The notes: generated by a model from the sequence alone, not told the origin. DNA of 64,000 nucleotides from an uncultured Candidatus Saccharibacteria bacterium (GCA_948868795.1 CAQRDK010000004.1:1-64000), one strand, 5' to 3'. Counted from the stretch's first letter, positions 40,250 to 49,697 are shown. Translations and numbers: made by a program.

Positions 40250-40930
40250 TTAGTTGGCCTTTTTACCGCTGTGCTCGGCGCGCCAAGCAGCGATTTTGCC
40301 GTGGTCGCCAGAGAGAAGGATTTCCGGCACTTTCAGACCACGAAAATCGGCTGGCTTAGTGTATTGAGGGTATTCGAGATTGTCGCCGTCGGAAAAACTC
40401 TCAATCAGGGCGGAAGTTTCGCCACCGAGGACGCCGGGGAGGAGGCGCGAAATACTATCGATGAGAATGAGAGCAGGCAGCTCACCGCCGGTGAGGACGT
40501 AATTGCCAAGGGAGATTTTGTGGTCGATGATAGTCAAGATGCGCTCGTCGTAGCCTTCGTAGTGGGGGCAAAGAATGATATAGTGGCGCTCTGAGGTATC
40601 GGTGGTATCTACGCCGGCAAACTGGCGGGCGAGATCCTGGTTCCAGGTCATACCGACAGGGGTCGGGAGAATCACCTCGGCGTCAGGACTGACTGCTTTG
40701 ACGCTCTCAATCGCCGCAAAAACCGGCTCGCAGCGTAACAGCATGCCGTCGCCGCCACCATAAGGCGTGTCATCAACGGATTTGTGCGGGCCGAGCCCAA
40801 AATCGCGCAGATTGACGTATTCAATCGCGATAATTCCCCGATCCTGCGCCTTGTAGAGCATAGAACTGTCGAGATAAGGCTTCAGCGCCTCTGGAAAAAG
40901 GGTGATAATAGTGAATTTGATTTTTGGCAT
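40250..40930 (-). CDS. trmD: tRNA (guanine(37)-N1)-methyltransferase
   Basis: 226-residue SPOUT methyltransferase that modifies G37 next to the anticodon and prevents frameshifting. The knot region is recognisable: DTPYGGGDGMLL, ILCPHYEGYDERI and LGNYVLTGGELPAL, with the C-terminal VPEILLSGDHGKIAAWR. Shorter linker than in E. coli, usual for CPR-type genomes. A TATAAT box sits 11 nt before the ATG, with no ribosome site. Confidence 0.95.
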   Translation of the reverse strand: MPKIKFTIITLFPEALKPYLDSSMLYKAQDRGIIAIEYVNLRDFGLGPHKSVDDTPYGGGDGMLLRCEPVFAAIESVKAVSPDAEVILPTPVGMTWNQDLARQFAGVDTTDTSERHYIILCPHYEGYDERILTIIDHKISLGNYVLTGGELPALILIDSISRLLPGVLGGETSALIESFSDGDNLEYPQYTKPADFRGLKVPEILLSGDHGKIAAWRAEHSGKKAN

Positions 40931-40959
40931 AAGTTGAGATAATTATAGCATTTTCTGCT

Positions 40960-41244
40960 CAAAAAATCTAGTTCTAAGGGCCAGCGGAAGCCCAGGCAGC
41001 AAACTGACCTCCGCGATAGAGGTCAGTTTCAGTTTCTGCGCCAGATGTTGATCTGCGCTAGCGCTGATGCTTTTCGAGCAGTTGCACTTCTGCTGATGCG
41101 CGCCCACCCTAGGGCACATTGGTTTGTTTTAATCCGCTGTTTGTTTTTATCGTTTTGTCTCCACACTCCACTTTGAACTTCAGTGGAACCCTGTGAAGCG
41201 TATCAGCTTATACTTATAATAAAGCATAACCGTCGCCACGTCAA
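40960..41244 (-). ncRNA. Unidentified structured ncRNA, about 250 nt, with own promoter and terminator
   Basis: The 415-bp gap between trmD and obg is not empty. Leftward promoter: TTGACG (41244-41239), 17-bp spacer, TATTAT (41221-41216). From about 41209 the transcript can form successive hairpins: CCACT/AGTGG, GCCC/GGGC, AGCAG/CTGCT, CAGAT/ATCTG and a perfect 11-bp stem AAACTGACCTC/GAGGTCAGTTT (41001-41029). The end is a GGGC/GCCC hairpin (40978-40993) and six U (40966-40961). I find no match to the core motifs of RNase P RNA, tmRNA or SRP RNA that I know. A 6S-like regulator is possible. Confidence 0.55.
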
Positions 41245-41345
41245 CGGATTTTGCGCAAAAATGTTGTGATTTTTACAACATATTTGAACAAACAAGGTAT
41301 TTTTGGCGCAAATATCTATCAAACGTGTTGTATTTTTTACAACGC

Positions 41346-42770
41346 TTAATAATCTTCGACGAGAGTGAACTCTTTGCCGGCGATAGAGATGATAGAGGTC
41401 GGCTCGGCGCCTTGAGAGGTGAGTTCGGCGCGAATGCCGAGCTTTTTCATGATGTCGCGGAGGCGGTTGACCGAAGCGTAGTTCGCGAGGTCAGTGCGAC
41501 GGGCGAATTTCTCGATTTTCGGACCAGTAACGACGAATTTGGCTGGGACTGGCGGGTCTTGCGCAAGGTCGGCTTCTTCGATTTTTTCGATTTTCCAGGC
41601 GTTCGAGAGCTGCTCGGGACCGAGTTTGATGACAGGGAGAGGCTGTTTGCGGACAGCACCGTCCACCAAAGCAGTGGCGCTCCCAAAATCGAGCTCTGAA
41701 GAGTCGTGATTTTGGCCCGCGCCAGCCTGGTTGTCATGCTCTGGCGAGCGTTCCTGCCCACGAGCAATTCCTGCCGCGGAGGTATCGTGTCTGGCGGAGT
41801 TTTTCAACTTAACGAGAGCACGGAGGACGTCGGTGATTCCCTGGCCAGAGGCGGAAGAGATGGTGAAAATCTGGGCGTCAGGATTGACGGCGAGAATGGC
41901 ATCCTTTTGCATTTCGAGAATGTCATTGTCGACGCCCTCGCATTTGGTCAGGGCGACAATTTCAGGACGCTTGGCGAGGTCGGAATAGCGCTCGAGTTCG
42001 CCGCGAATCACTCGATAAGCGTCGCCGGCATCGTCATTATAGACATCAATGAGATGAAGGAGGGCGGCGGTGCGGTCGACGTGGCGAAGGAAAGCGTGGC
42101 CGAGGCCCTTGCCGTCGGCGGCACCTTCGATAAGGCCGGGGATGTCAGCGATAAGGAGGTCTTGATCGTCGACAGTCGCGACGCCGAGCTGGGGAGTGAG
42201 GGTCGTGAAGGGATAATCGGCAATCTCGGGACGAGCGTTCGAAACGCGCGAAAGGAAGGTGGACTTGCCGGCGTTTGGCAGACCGACGAGGCCAATATCA
42301 GCGAGGAGCTTCAGCTCGAGAGTCGCCTCGAAGGCATCGCCCGGTTCGCCAACTTCGGCAATGAGCGGGGCCTGACGAGTGGAAGATTTGAAGTGGGCAT
42401 TGCCAAAACCGCCGTCGCCGCCCTTGGCAATGACAGCTTCTTGTTGGTCGACGGAAAGGTCGGCGAGGACTTCTTCGTCGCGCTTGACAATAGTGCCGAT
42501 CGGGACTTCGACGATGAGATCTTTTCCGGAGCGGCCGGCAGAGCGCTGACCGGAGCCGTTTTTGCCGTTTTCGGCGGTTAACTCAGGATTAAAGCGAAAA
42601 TCGAGAAGAGTGTTCGTGTCTTTGTCGGCGCGGAAAATGATTGAGCCGCCTTTGCCACCGTCGCCACCGTCCGGACCGCCCTTCGGGATGTAAATCTCAT
42701 GGCGAAAAGAAACGGCGCCGTCGCCGCCTTTGCCGGCTTGAAGTTTGACTTTTGCGGTATCTACGAACAT
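41346..42770 (-). CDS. obg: Obg/CgtA family GTPase
   Basis: 474 residues. The N-terminal Gly-rich Obg fold (LQAGKGGDGAVSFRHEIYIP, GGPDGGDGGKGGS) is followed by the G domain with G1 GLPNAGKST, G2 YPFTTLTP, G3 DIPGLIEGA and NKxD-type LTKCEG. A C-terminal OCT domain ends in TLVEDY. It acts in 50S subunit assembly and stress control. An extra 60-residue polar linker separates G domain and OCT. Promoter TTGACT-N17-TATAAT (42807-42779) ends 8 nt before the ATG, leaderless. Confidence 0.95.
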   Translation of the reverse strand: MFVDTAKVKLQAGKGGDGAVSFRHEIYIPKGGPDGGDGGKGGSIIFRADKDTNTLLDFRFNPELTAENGKNGSGQRSAGRSGKDLIVEVPIGTIVKRDEEVLADLSVDQQEAVIAKGGDGGFGNAHFKSSTRQAPLIAEVGEPGDAFEATLELKLLADIGLVGLPNAGKSTFLSRVSNARPEIADYPFTTLTPQLGVATVDDQDLLIADIPGLIEGAADGKGLGHAFLRHVDRTAALLHLIDVYNDDAGDAYRVIRGELERYSDLAKRPEIVALTKCEGVDNDILEMQKDAILAVNPDAQIFTISSASGQGITDVLRALVKLKNSARHDTSAAGIARGQERSPEHDNQAGAGQNHDSSELDFGSATALVDGAVRKQPLPVIKLGPEQLSNAWKIEKIEEADLAQDPPVPAKFVVTGPKIEKFARRTDLANYASVNRLRDIMKKLGIRAELTSQGAEPTSIISIAGKEFTLVEDY

Positions 42771-42850
42771 ATAATACCATTATAGCACAGGTTATTCAAA
42801 AAGTCAATAAGCATAAGCGCTAGATGGGTTTAGTATATTATTTTGTGAGA

Positions 42851-43942
42851 TTAGTGGATGTAGCTGAAGTTAGCGACGACGTTGGCGGGGATGGTGGATT
42901 CGGTAATAACGTTGACACGATAGCCGTAGTTCATTTCGCGAACAAGGATGGAACCATCATCATTCACGCGAAGGACGACGCCGACGTGACCGTACCAACC
43001 TGAGGTGGTCTGGAAGACGGCACCGGCTTCTGGGGTATGATCGACGCGGAGGCCAAGGGCACTAGCGTTTACGGCCCAATATTTAGCGTCGCCAGTCAAG
43101 GATGCTGGGAGCGGGTTGCCATAAGCTTCGCGCCACCACCAAGCATAATAGGTACATTGACCCCAAACCATACGGTTCGTGGCGCTGCGAGTGACGTTAT
43201 CATAGACAACACGCGGATTCTGGCGATCGGAAGTGCTACCCTGGAAAGTATAGGTGTAGACTGGGACATACTCAGGGCGCTCGGTGAGCGGCAGAGTGCC
43301 GTTCGGGAGAACGATCTGAGAGCCAGCGACTAGACCCGTGCTTTCGAGGTCGTTGTAAGCAATGATACGCTCGGCGTCGGAGCCGTAGCGAGAGGCAAGG
43401 CTAGCAGCAGTATCGCCAGCGCGAACTTCATAGACAATACCCGAGGTGCCAGGAATATTCAAAGAGGTGTTGACGGCGACGTCAGTAGTCTTAAGACCGT
43501 TCGACCAGCGAATCTGGTCGGCAGACACACCGTAGAGAGAGGCGATAGTGTTAACGTTTTCGCCCTCTTTCACGATGTGTTTTTTCACACCGCGAGAGTC
43601 CTGAATCGTGACGTAGCCCGGCTTCTCAATGCGGTCGGTATTGGTCTGAGCGACTTCTTTCAAAACTGAGGCGGCGACGTAGTTGCTAGCGACGGTATCA
43701 ATGCTAGCGAGGTTAAACGAGTTGGAGAGGCTAGCCACAACATAGAGTTCCGAGAGCTGATCGGCGGAAATGCTGTTCGAAGCGGCAAGAGTGTTCATGT
43801 TGATACTGGCCGGGTCGGTCGAGTTTTTGTCGTCGGTGCCAATCTTTGCGAGCGCAAAAATCAAGCACGCCGTCAGCGCATAGGGTAAAACCTTACGGAT
43901 TGCCCGCAAAAACTTATGTTCTTTCTTCTGCTTAGTCTTCAT
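42851..43942 (-). CDS. Exported LysM-CHAP peptidoglycan hydrolase
   Basis: 363 residues. One N-terminal membrane anchor or signal (VLPYALTACLIFALA), two LysM-type repeats (KHIVKEGENVNTIASLYGVS and YEVRAGDTAASLASRYGSDA) and a C-terminal CHAP domain. The likely catalytic residues are Cys in WGQCTYYAWWW, His in YGHVGVVLRV and Asn/Glu in VREMNYGYR. It would cut peptide cross-links of peptidoglycan, its own or a host's. Promoter TTGACA-N17-TAAAAT (44022-43994) starts inside the mltG stop region and gives a 50-nt leader with a GATAGC/GCTATC hairpin. Confidence 0.88.
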   Translation of the reverse strand: MKTKQKKEHKFLRAIRKVLPYALTACLIFALAKIGTDDKNSTDPASINMNTLAASNSISADQLSELYVVASLSNSFNLASIDTVASNYVAASVLKEVAQTNTDRIEKPGYVTIQDSRGVKKHIVKEGENVNTIASLYGVSADQIRWSNGLKTTDVAVNTSLNIPGTSGIVYEVRAGDTAASLASRYGSDAERIIAYNDLESTGLVAGSQIVLPNGTLPLTERPEYVPVYTYTFQGSTSDRQNPRVVYDNVTRSATNRMVWGQCTYYAWWWREAYGNPLPASLTGDAKYWAVNASALGLRVDHTPEAGAVFQTTSGWYGHVGVVLRVNDDGSILVREMNYGYRVNVITESTIPANVVANFSYIH

Positions 43943-43993
43943 AATTTAAGTGTAGTTTCTAGTTATTTGAGATAGCATGGGCTATCTATAACT

Positions 43994-44022
43994 ATTTTAG
44001 CACAAGCGCCATTTGTTGTCAA
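43994..44022 (-). promoter_or_regulatory. Promoter of the LysM-CHAP gene
   Basis: TTGACA (44022-44017) directly abuts the ruvX-mltG stop codon; 17-bp spacer ending TTGTGC; TAAAAT (43999-43994). Confidence 0.8.
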
Positions 44023-45567
44023 CTACAGGGCAACGTTACAGAGGTTTTGGCAGTATTCGTGGATGTTCTGGTTATGCTCATCCTCTGTACTACTATAATA
44101 CATCGTACCGTCGTCGCCTGTCAAGAAGTAATACTTGTCAGCAACGCTTTCATCAGGGGTGGCGGTAGAGGTTAAGGCTTCGAGACCAGGATTGGAAATT
44201 GGGCCGTAAGGCAGGCCAGGATTTTTGCGGGTGTTATATGGCGAATCGATTTCGAGAGCGGCAACATTGTCACCATAGACTTCACGATTCGGGTCGACGA
44301 GATCGACGGCGTATTGAACGGTAACATCGCTACCGAGCGTCCAGCCATCGGCGAGGCGATTGTAGAAGACTTTGGCGACCTTAGCTTGGTCTTCGGCATT
44401 ATTGGCTTCGCGTTGGACGACAGAGGCGAGGGTGATTCCCTGATAAAGATTGAGGCCTTGCGCTTCGAATTTAGCTTTTAGGTCGTTCTCCTCAAGGACG
44501 TCGGCCATTTCTTCAAGAAGACGACCGACAATGTTCTCGACTTTATCGCCTTTGTAAAATTCGTAGGTATCGCCAAAGAGATAGCCTTCGAGGCTAGTAC
44601 TGTTCTCGGGGCGACCTTCAAAAATCCACGCATAAGGCTTGCCGGAATAGTCAGCGGAAAGGCCAGCGGTAATTTCTTCATCGGTATAACCATAGAGTAG
44701 GAGTTTTTTACGGAAATCGAAGATGTTTTCGCCTGGGAAGAAAGTAAAACTAAAAACGTTGTCGCGACTGCCAGTAAGGAGCAAATCGGTGATGTCGGCG
44801 ACAGACATGGACTTATTGAGGTTGTATTCGCCGGCCTTGAGGCTGTCACCGCCCGAGGTGAGGCGGAAATGAATCTGAAAAACGAGGCTGTCACGGATGA
44901 GGCCAGCCTCTTTCAGCTCGTTTGCAACATCGCTAACGCTGGAGCCGGTCAGAACTGCGAATACAGTATCATTACATTCATCGGCGTCAACTTCAGCGCA
45001 ATTAATCTCAGAAACTGGGCGCGAGTTGTATTTATAGTATCCAAAAGCTGCACCGCCTAAGAGGCCTAGCAAAACTAGAATAGCAATAATAGCGGTTGCA
45101 AAACGGTGCGGCTTAGCTGCCTTGACGCTTTTGCGATGAGTCGAGGCGGCGCGAGTTGTGGACTTTCCGGTTTTCTCTTCGAGAAAGTCCTGAAGAATAA
45201 TCGTAGCGGCCTCGGAGTCAATATCGCCCTTTTTATAACCTTTTTTGCGATTTTTAAGGCGCTTTTCGGCTTCGACTGAGGTGAGAGATTCATCCTGGAA
45301 GCAGATTTTGGCGCTCGGAATCGACTTTTTGAGGTCACGCGCGAACTGACGGACGTAGCGGCTTTGCTCAGTTTCTTGGCCCTGACTGTTGCGAGGGAGG
45401 CCGATCACGAAACTATCAATGTCCCAGGCGCGGGCAAGCGAGGCGATTTTTTGGAACTCGGTGCCGTCAACTTCTACGGCGCTATAAGGGATGGCGATGC
45501 GGACTTTCGAATCAGCCTTAGCGACGCCAATGCGCTTCGTGCCGACATCAAGGGCGATTAGTTTCAT
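44023..45567 (-). CDS. RuvX (YqgF) - MltG fusion protein
   Basis: Residues 1-135 form a YqgF/RuvX RNase-H-like nuclease domain (LIALDVGTKRIGVAKAD, FVIGLPRN, FQDESLTSVEAE). A basic linker and one transmembrane segment (ATAIIAILVLLGLLGGAAFG, about 155-175) lead to a complete MltG endolytic transglycosylase (LEGYLFGDTYEF, catalytic Glu in VVQREANNAEDQ, GSDVTVQYA, NTRKNPGLPYGPISNPG). RuvX works on rRNA/Holliday junctions in the cytoplasm, MltG trims glycan strands outside, so the TM segment correctly separates them. The genes are often neighbours elsewhere; a single polypeptide is unusual. ATG overlaps the upstream stop (ATGA). Confidence 0.9.
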   Translation of the reverse strand: MKLIALDVGTKRIGVAKADSKVRIAIPYSAVEVDGTEFQKIASLARAWDIDSFVIGLPRNSQGQETEQSRYVRQFARDLKKSIPSAKICFQDESLTSVEAEKRLKNRKKGYKKGDIDSEAATIILQDFLEEKTGKSTTRAASTHRKSVKAAKPHRFATAIIAILVLLGLLGGAAFGYYKYNSRPVSEINCAEVDADECNDTVFAVLTGSSVSDVANELKEAGLIRDSLVFQIHFRLTSGGDSLKAGEYNLNKSMSVADITDLLLTGSRDNVFSFTFFPGENIFDFRKKLLLYGYTDEEITAGLSADYSGKPYAWIFEGRPENSTSLEGYLFGDTYEFYKGDKVENIVGRLLEEMADVLEENDLKAKFEAQGLNLYQGITLASVVQREANNAEDQAKVAKVFYNRLADGWTLGSDVTVQYAVDLVDPNREVYGDNVAALEIDSPYNTRKNPGLPYGPISNPGLEALTSTATPDESVADKYYFLTGDDGTMYYSSTEDEHNQNIHEYCQNLCNVAL

Positions 45568-47312
45568 GCTTTTTCGTCCTCTCCGGTCAGGATGATAGTG
45601 ACTTTGCTACGGTCGTTCGGAACGGACCAGACCCAGAAATACGGGGTGCGGACTTCGACTGAGCTGACTCCGTTGATTGGGCGGAGGAGCGATTGAACTT
45701 CGCCAGTTTTGTGGCCTTTGACTTTCTCGAAAATATCATCTTCGGTGACGGTCGGACCGGCCGTAAGGGTAGTCTTTAGGCGAGCGTTTTCTTCGAGGCT
45801 AGTGAAGCGTTCGAAATAGGGACTTCCAATCGAGTAAATCTTCTGCCCTTCCTCGAGATCGGCTTTCGATTTGATATATTCTTCGATTTTGTCTCTAGAA
45901 ACAACATAGACAGAGTATTTGACCGGAACGGTGACTTTCGGGGTGGTACTGCTACCAACTTCGTCGCCGACGGCTGGAGTCGAGTCGGCATCGCCCGGCT
46001 CAGCTTTGAAACTAGAGTCAATCGCGACGACATCTTCGCCAAGATCCTCGAACAGATGTGAACGGCCTTCGCTTTCGTGCTCGGAAACTAGGGTTTCTTT
46101 GACTTTTTTAATATCGTCTTCGCTGACGACTTTGACCATGTGGGTCGTGCCACCAGAGATAGTGCTGGGGTTGTTGACGGTCGCAGCGCCGTCATCATAG
46201 GCACTCCAACGCGCGCCGGCGGAGATGTTATATTTTTCGCCGCCCTCGACAGCTTCGACAGGAACTTCGAAGGTTTTCGTACAGAGTGCGCTAGGATTTC
46301 TAACTTGACTGTCGCAAAGGATAGGATAATCCCCGCCATCCCAAGAGAATGTCGTGCTAGCGGTAGTTGAGACGTATTTAAGTCCATCAGAAGTCGTGAA
46401 AACTTCGCCAGCTGGGACATGGTATGAAAAACCTTTGTCTTGGAAATCGCGGCCATAGAGTGAATAAACGACGCGGAGAGTGCCTTTTGCCTTGTCGCCT
46501 TTATCTTCTTCGCCGGTGGCGGTAAATTCGGTGTTATATTTTTCTTCAAGGGTTATTTGCTCGGTATAGAAGACACCTTCAGAGAGGTTTTCTGCGGCTT
46601 GGTCGGTCGTGAAACGGACGGTTTCGTTGAAGTTGCTAGAGGTGCTACTGATGGCGACAGTGATAGTCGCGGCGGGAGCGAAGACGAAGGCCCAAACCAG
46701 GGCGATAATCAGCACGATGGCGGCAGGCACGCCAATCATGATCCATTTGCGGTATTTTTCAAAAGATGGCACTTTCGGGCCGTTTTTGGACTTTTGGCCC
46801 GGTTTTTTGCCGTTTTTGGAGTCTTTTCCGTCGTTTTCGAGGCTTTCTTCGGTCAAGTCGATAGTTTCGGCGCTTTTTATTTTGCGATCGTCAGAATCAA
46901 CGTCAGAGGCCTTAGAAGCCATTTTAGCGCTATCTTTTTTGGATTTGGCGGATTTTTCGGGTTTTTCGTCGCTAAAATCGCCGGTTTCCTCGTCAATGAC
47001 CTGCTCCTCGCGCTCAGAGGCCTTGAGGCTTTCTTCGGTCGGCACCATCGGGCGCGACTGAAGAGTCTTCGCGACGGGGATTTTGGCGGCCATCGCCATT
47101 TTGATAATTGCCGGATCCGCAGTTACGATCACGGCGACCTTTTCGCACTCTTTAGCGACGCGGGCGACGAGCTTCATATTCACAGCGCTACGAAGCATAG
47201 TAGCCTTTTTCGGCGGCACAAGGGCGACAAGTTTTTGTTCAGCCTGCTGGAGCTTAGTCAAGATATCGGTGATATCATCCTCCGGCTCCAAGTAAATAAC
47301 TTCCTTGTTCAT
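45564..47312 (-). CDS. Single-pass membrane protein with large extracytoplasmic beta region
   Basis: 582 residues. The N-terminal 95 residues (MNKEVIYLEPEDDITDILTK, VALVPPKKATMLRSAVNMKL) resemble a small Rossmann-like domain. A long charged Ser/Lys/Asp linker, one transmembrane helix (WIMIGVPAAIVLIIALVWAF, about 190-210) and a beta-rich outer part follow, with WDGGDYPILCDSQVRNPSALC possibly holding a disulfide. Proteins of this plan are common in Saccharibacteria; function unknown. TATATT ends 6 nt before the ATG. It is coupled to ruvX-mltG, pointing to the cell envelope. Confidence 0.65.
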   Translation of the reverse strand: MNKEVIYLEPEDDITDILTKLQQAEQKLVALVPPKKATMLRSAVNMKLVARVAKECEKVAVIVTADPAIIKMAMAAKIPVAKTLQSRPMVPTEESLKASEREEQVIDEETGDFSDEKPEKSAKSKKDSAKMASKASDVDSDDRKIKSAETIDLTEESLENDGKDSKNGKKPGQKSKNGPKVPSFEKYRKWIMIGVPAAIVLIIALVWAFVFAPAATITVAISSTSSNFNETVRFTTDQAAENLSEGVFYTEQITLEEKYNTEFTATGEEDKGDKAKGTLRVVYSLYGRDFQDKGFSYHVPAGEVFTTSDGLKYVSTTASTTFSWDGGDYPILCDSQVRNPSALCTKTFEVPVEAVEGGEKYNISAGARWSAYDDGAATVNNPSTISGGTTHMVKVVSEDDIKKVKETLVSEHESEGRSHLFEDLGEDVVAIDSSFKAEPGDADSTPAVGDEVGSSTTPKVTVPVKYSVYVVSRDKIEEYIKSKADLEEGQKIYSIGSPYFERFTSLEENARLKTTLTAGPTVTEDDIFEKVKGHKTGEVQSLLRPINGVSSVEVRTPYFWVWSVPNDRSKVTIILTGEDEKA

Positions 47313-47420
47313 AAAACAAATATATCACATTTTGACGTGCTTGTGTTAAATAATGACGCCGGGCGGAGATTTTTCCGAAAATGCACGCCAAATTATCTCG
47401 TCTATGGTAAAATAAGAATA

Positions 47421-49022
47421 ATGAGTTTATTTAGTTTTGGTTTTGGCAAGAAAAAGGCAAGTAGCGCGGGAACGGATACGGCAGCGTTGGCGCAGCGGGC
47501 TTTGGATTTTATTACTGAGGGGGTGATTGTGATTGATGAGCGAGGGATGATTAAGTTTGCGAACCCGGCGGCGGCGACGTTGACTGGATACGACGCGGCA
47601 GACACGATTGTCGGGCTGGATTATCAGCTGATTCTCCGACTTCAGACCGAGGAAGGCGCGCCGGTCGAGCCGACACAATCGACATTATATACGGCGATTA
47701 TGACGAATCAAAATTTCACTACGCGGGAATATTGGTTGGTTTCGGCGCAAACGGAACATCGGGTGGCGGTGGCGCTGTCGTGTATTCCGACCGGCAACGA
47801 GCGGGCGGATCGGATTGTGACTTTTCGCGATATTACGAAAGAATTGGCTGAGGAAAACGAGCAAGCGGAGTTTATTTCGACGGCTTCACACGAAATGCGG
47901 ACGCCGGTGGCTTCGATTGAGGGCTATCTCGGGCTGGCTTTGAATCCGCAGACGGCGACGATCGATGCGCGAGCGAAGCAATACCTCGAGGCGGCGCATT
48001 CAGCTTCGCAACATCTCGGACATTTATTTAAGGACTTATTGGACGTGACGAAGCTAGACGACAATCGTTTGAAGGCGCATCTGGTGCCAGTGGATGCGGT
48101 TGAGGTCGTCCAGAGGATTGCGAGCGAGCGCGAGAAGGACATGCTCGCAAAGAAGTTGAAGTTTAGCTTCGGGACGCCAGAAGCTCCGGTGTCTTTGGAT
48201 AAGAAACGGCTGGAGCCAAAGGTTTATATGGCGACGGATATGGACTTTTTGCATGAGATTATTGATAATTTGATTGAGAATGCAATTAAATATACGCCAG
48301 AAGGGGGCGAGATTTGGGTGAATGCGCGGGGTGATGGCGATAAGGTTCTGATTAATGTGACAGATACTGGCATCGGGATTTCCAACGAGGATGCGGGACA
48401 TATTTTCCAGAAGTTTTATCGAGTAGATAATTCACAAACGCGCCAAATCGGCGGAACAGGGCTGGGGCTTTATCTCGTGAAGCAGCGAGTCGAGGCGCTT
48501 GGCGGCCGGGTTTGGGTCGAAAGTGGATTCGGCGACGGTTCGACGTTCTTTGTTTCCCTGCCGCGGATTTCGGATGCGGAGTATGAGAAAATGCGGATCG
48601 CGTATGAAAATGAACAGATGATTCGGAACTTCGCTGCGGCCGAGCAAGCGCAAGCGGTTCAGGCGGCTGTGCAAGCAGCACCGGAGGTACAAGTTGTCGT
48701 TGGCTCCGCAAGAGCAGGAGTCGCCGACGCGCAGGGTTCGGTAAATGGGGCTGAAACTAGCGTCGCTGCTCCTCAAGCCCCCGTGGCTGCTCAGCCGTCG
48801 ATTGTGGCGCGGAAGCCAATGGCGCAGTCCGATCCGACGGTCGGGGCGAATGAGGGGGGTTTACAACCGCAAGCTGTAATTCAGCCGCAGGCGACGGAGA
48901 CTAGTGGAGGCGCGATGGCGGCCGGTGTAGTTTCGCAATCGACGCAAGTGCCGCATTCGTTGCAACCGCAAGTTTCGCAAGCGCAACCACAAATTAATAA
49001 CCCCAATGAGGAGACCGCATGA
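47421..49022 (+). CDS. Soluble PAS-domain sensor histidine kinase
   Basis: 533 residues, no transmembrane segment. PAS domain at about 25-140 (ALDFITEGVIVIDERGMIKF), HisKA with phospho-acceptor His157 in STASHEMRTP, and HATPase motifs N (DNLIENAIKYT), G1 (VTDTGIGIS), F (FQKFYRVD) and G2 (GGTGLGLYLVK). The last 130 residues are Ala/Gln/Pro-rich and disordered. The signal is presumably cytoplasmic. TAAAAT lies 7 nt before the ATG (leaderless). ATGA overlap with the response regulator. Confidence 0.93.
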   Translation: MSLFSFGFGKKKASSAGTDTAALAQRALDFITEGVIVIDERGMIKFANPAAATLTGYDAADTIVGLDYQLILRLQTEEGAPVEPTQSTLYTAIMTNQNFTTREYWLVSAQTEHRVAVALSCIPTGNERADRIVTFRDITKELAEENEQAEFISTASHEMRTPVASIEGYLGLALNPQTATIDARAKQYLEAAHSASQHLGHLFKDLLDVTKLDDNRLKAHLVPVDAVEVVQRIASEREKDMLAKKLKFSFGTPEAPVSLDKKRLEPKVYMATDMDFLHEIIDNLIENAIKYTPEGGEIWVNARGDGDKVLINVTDTGIGISNEDAGHIFQKFYRVDNSQTRQIGGTGLGLYLVKQRVEALGGRVWVESGFGDGSTFFVSLPRISDAEYEKMRIAYENEQMIRNFAAAEQAQAVQAAVQAAPEVQVVVGSARAGVADAQGSVNGAETSVAAPQAPVAAQPSIVARKPMAQSDPTVGANEGGLQPQAVIQPQATETSGGAMAAGVVSQSTQVPHSLQPQVSQAQPQINNPNEETA

Positions 49023-49681
49023 GCAAGGTTATGCTAGTCGAAGACGACGATAGTCTTCGCGAGATTTATAGTATTCGTTTGACCGCTGAGGGCTATACGA
49101 TTGTGACGGCGAAGGACGGCGAGGAGGCGCTGGCGGTGGCGGTGCGCGAACGGCCGGATTTGATTGTGTCGGACGTAATGATGCCGAAAATTTCGGGGTT
49201 TGACATGCTCGATATTTTGCGGTCGACGCCAGAGACACAAAATATTAAGGTGATTATGATGACGGCACTGTCGTCGGAGGATCAGCGAGTGCGGGGCGAG
49301 AGCCTAGGGGCGGATCGCTATTTGGTGAAATCACAGGTCGGAATTGAAGATGTAGTAAACGTGGTACATGATGTGCTAGGCGACCGGGCGGCGGACGGGA
49401 CGATAAACCCTTCGACGCCAGCCAACGACGTAGCGATGCCAGCCGTAGCGGAGACGGTGATTGAGGTTCCGACGACGCCAGGCCCAGCCGCAATGCCTCA
49501 AACCCCGGTTGCACCAACCCCTACGATGCCTGCTCCTGCGTCGGTGCCTCCAGCCCAGCCTACTAGTGTTCCAGTCCAGCCTACTAGTGTTCCAGTCCAG
49601 CCTGTCGAAGCGGCGACTAATCCAGCGGTGCCGGGTTCGCCCGTTGACGGTGCGGCCGGGACGGTTTCGCCGATGGCATAA
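49019..49681 (+). CDS. Receiver-domain response regulator without output domain
   Basis: 220 residues. Receiver domain with acidic pocket EDDD (8-11), phospho-acceptor Asp52 in VSDVMMPK, and Lys in LVKSQ. Instead of a DNA-binding domain it has a 95-residue Pro/Ala/Val/Thr tail, with a short repeat PTSVPVQ in tandem. It may act by protein-protein contact or be a phosphate sink. Coupled to the kinase; both partners carry disordered Ala/Pro tails, an odd shared trait. Confidence 0.88.
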   Translation: MSKVMLVEDDDSLREIYSIRLTAEGYTIVTAKDGEEALAVAVRERPDLIVSDVMMPKISGFDMLDILRSTPETQNIKVIMMTALSSEDQRVRGESLGADRYLVKSQVGIEDVVNVVHDVLGDRAADGTINPSTPANDVAMPAVAETVIEVPTTPGPAAMPQTPVAPTPTMPAPASVPPAQPTSVPVQPTSVPVQPVEAATNPAVPGSPVDGAAGTVSPMA

Positions 49682-49697
49682 TCAGCGTTAGGAAGTT

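Noticed and set aside
46557..47420. 5' extension of the histidine kinase frame by 288 codons
   Set aside because: Antisense to the 582-aa protein, no domain; the kinase starts at the leaderless ATG 47421.
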